Below, piece by piece: positions 61,640 to 64,000 of a stretch of 64,000 bases of DNA (the first letter of the stretch is position 1; every line of letters begins with the position of its first letter). The stretch is from Otis tarda (Eukaryota; Chordata; Aves; Otidiformes; Otididae). The translations under genes and the position numbers were made by a program. The notes below the pieces were generated by a model. It had not been told where the DNA came from. It saw only the letters and a list, made by a program, of their open reading frames with translations, and searched no databases. The stretch is taken from positions 65,772,987 through 65,836,986 of the forward strand of contig CM048557.1 in the NCBI GenBank assembly GCA_026413225.1, written 5' to 3'.

Positions 61640-62373
61640 GGGCCTAAACCCCAGGCACAAATACAGGCTGGGTGGAGAACAGATGGAGAGCAGCCCTGAG
61701 GAGAAGGGCTTGGGGATACTGGTGGACGAGAAGCTCAACACGAGCTGGCAATGCGCCCTTACAGCCAGAAAGCCAACCGCATCCTGGGCTGTGTCACCAG
61801 CATCGTGGGCAGCAGGTCGAGGGAGGGGATTCTGCCCCTCTGCTCCTCTCTGGTGAGACCCCACCTGCAGCACTGCGTCCAGCTCTGGAGCTCCCAGCGT
61901 AAGAAGGTCACGGACCTGTTGGAGCGGGTCCAGAGGAGGCCACACAGATGATCAGAGGGCTGGAGCACCTCTCCTCTGAGGCCAGGCTGAGGGAGCTGGG
62001 GCTGTTCAGCCTGGAGAAGAGGAGGCTCTGGGGAGACCTTAGAGCGGCCTTCCTGTACCTCAAGGGGGCCTACGGGAAAGATGGGGAGAAACTCTTCAGC
62101 AGGGCCTGTTGTGATAGGATGAGGGGTAATGGTTTTAAACTGGAAGAGGGTAGGTTTAGATCAGACATAAGGAAGAAATTCTGTACTGTGAGGGTGGTGA
62201 GGCACTGGCACAGGTTTCCCAGAGAGGCTGTGGATGCCCCATCCCTGGAAGTGTTCAAAGCCAGGTTGGACGGGACTTTGAGCGACCTGGTCTAGTGCAA
62301 GGTCCCTCTGCCCAGGGCAGGGGGGTTGAAACTGGATGGTCCCTTCCAACCCAAACCATTCTATGATTCTATG
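61640..62373 (+). mobile_element. CR1 LINE 3' portion, 5'-truncated, upstream of DACT1
   Basis: Typical avian CR1 3' segment: the C-terminal part of ORF2, then the 3' UTR, ending in CCCTTCCAACCCAAACC and two ATTCTATG units (62358-62373). The coding part appears in three frames in turn (about 61640-61760, 61751-61950 and 61948-62295), so at least two frameshifts have broken it. The last 115 codons are still open and contain CR1 ORF2 motifs such as GLEHLSSEARLRELGLFSLE and RRLWGDLRAAFLYLKGAY. It sits at the edge of the DACT1 CpG island, about 450 bases upstream of the start codon. Confidence 0.93.
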
Positions 62374-64000
62374 CTAAATGATGCATCTGGGGAAAACAAA
62401 TCCTGGCATGAAGACATGAGGGGGTAAGGAGCAGGTAGGGAAAAGTGGAAAGCAGAGGAGAAGATGGCAGTCCTTGCACCAGGGTGCTGACTGCAGCGTA
62501 GGCACAAGGATCAAAGCACCAGCGAGGTGTTGCTTCAAAGCCCGTTTGAGTCGACTAGCCAAAGCAGCCATAATGAAGTGAACTTCGGAACGGCATGTAC
62601 AGTAATTGCAGCAAGGGATCTGCAATTAGCTTTTCAATGGGCACGTGGTGGAAAGAAGAGGGAGGGGGGGGAATGCAGATGCCAAAGAATAAAAGGAAAA
62701 TGTTGTTATCAAAATAGAGCAAAAACTGAGTTCCAGACATATTCCGAGGGGAATGGAAAGGAAGAAGAAAGCATTGAGGGAACCCTTCACAATATGGGGT
62801 TTGTTTGGAAAGATGTGAGCCCGCCGTACAGCGGCTCTCACGGACATTATGAGCATAATGAAATGCTCTTTCCTGCCCTCCCTCTGTCCCTCAGAAGATT
62901 CTGAGTGTTTGTGGTACTGAAAGGTCTCGGATGAAATTCATCTCCCCCTCTCCCATGCTGTTTGCAGTAGACAATGTATCGCGGTGGTGTGCCCTACACC
63001 TACGCTATCCGTTGTAGGTGGTGGTCCTTGTACCAAGAGCCTGCAGCTGACACGGATCATTTCACAGTCTTCTTAAAACAGTGTAAAGTGCTTTCTAAAA
63101 AGGAGATCCACTTTTCTCCTGCAGCTTATAACCAGCCCTTGGTCCCTCCCAAATGCTGGCCCAAGTGTAGGTGAGGCCACACGCATCAGCTCAGAGGATG
63201 GTTGGCGGTAAAGCTAGCTCCATTTCTTTTTGCTTTTGATCTCTTCCCAGAGCTGGTTCACCACACGGCCACATCGGCACTGCACATCCCTGTTAATATT
63301 TTAGTTGGGATTAGGAGTGCCTTTTTGAACCAACTTTCTAGATCGTTCCAGCTTACGATGCGGTGATTCACATCGCGGTGATCTGAGAACAAATGAACTG
63401 AGCTGATTTGGGGTAAGAAAAAAGCAGAAGATGGGAGCACACCTAAAGCACTCCAGCCACTGATGGATGTTCATTAATGGGCGTTCGGTCTGCGGGATGA
63501 GAACACAACTAGCCCAAAGTAGGACCCTTGAAATACGTACAGCGTGGATGGCAGGTCCTCAGCACGGCCACGCTGCTCAGTAAATCCATGCCTGCTGTGC
63601 TTTCCCAGCTGCTGATGTAGACGTAGATGCACGTGCCAGCAAAAAGGTGAGTGGCACAGGAATAAGCAGCCAGAGAAGGCAGGGGAGACTTTTGGGGAGC
63701 AGTGTCACTCCTCCCAGAATCAAGAGGCCATGAACTTGCAGCCACAGAGAGAACTGACAAACACTGATAGGACAAGGGATGCTCCAAGAGCAGAGGATTG
63801 ACTGAGGTTGCTAAGCAAAACTGCAAATAAAACCCGACTCCCATACTGGACCACTGTCTCTTTGCTCATTTTATGTATCTGGGCCCACAAAAAGACCCAG
63901 AAGTAGGTTCAGCCCCTGCTCTACAACTTATAGGCCACCATCGCTGACCTAGAAACCTGCTCCATGGTTTTCTCTCCTGCGTGGAGCTTGGCACGCAGCA
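62374..64000. other. Sequence upstream of the DACT1 promoter and CR1
   Basis: No gene recognised. Two TCF/LEF-type motifs (ATCAAAG at 62510-62516 and TTCAAAG at 62533-62539) lie about 1.3 kb upstream of the DACT1 start codon. The rest is unique-looking sequence. Confidence 0.6.

Noticed and set aside
61948-62295. 115-codon open frame as a host gene
   Set aside because: It is the C-terminal end of a CR1 ORF2 remnant, with frameshifts just upstream and a second copy at 41822-42266.
1-64000. CRISPR arrays, operons, prophages or plasmid features
   Set aside because: No regularly spaced repeats and no bacterial-type gene packing; the window is vertebrate.

Overview
This is a window of vertebrate nuclear DNA, most likely from a bird. 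It has long gene-poor stretches, spliced genes, a CpG-island promoter, no bacterial-type operons, and several CR1 LINE 3' ends with the avian-type ATTCTATG tail repeat. I saw no mammalian Alu or L1.

The one gene I can name is DACT1 (Dapper1), a Dishevelled-binding scaffold of Wnt signalling. It lies complete on the minus strand at 52543-61187. Its four coding exons join in consistent phases (0, 1, 1) into 827 codons plus stop. Exon 1 sits in a CpG island (about 60230-61600). Exons 1-2 encode the leucine zipper, exon 3 the short serine-rich block, and exon 4 the long C-terminal part, with basic clusters and the terminal PDZ ligand MTTV. The 3' UTR runs to about 51650, with a distal AATAAA at 51678-51673. 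Intron 2 holds an old CR1; intron 3 holds a CR1 tail, a tRNA-like SINE head and a strong CTCF-like motif. A younger CR1 lies about 450 bp upstream of the start codon, and a copy in the same orientation lies about 10 kb beyond the 3' end.

The left part (1 to about 51600) lies downstream of DACT1 and looks mostly intergenic. In other vertebrates the DACT1-DAAM1 interval is a gene desert, and the layout fits that; this is inference. It holds CR1 and MIR-like fragments, simple repeats, small tandem and inverted repeats, and AT-rich blocks that look like conserved non-coding DNA but cannot be tested here. At the extreme left edge (about 737-1792, plus strand) are two or three exon-like segments, one coiled-coil-like and one with a transmembrane-like stretch. 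They may belong to a gene I do not recognise. Two other open stretches (9814-10587 and 15686-16441) are noted as unproven.
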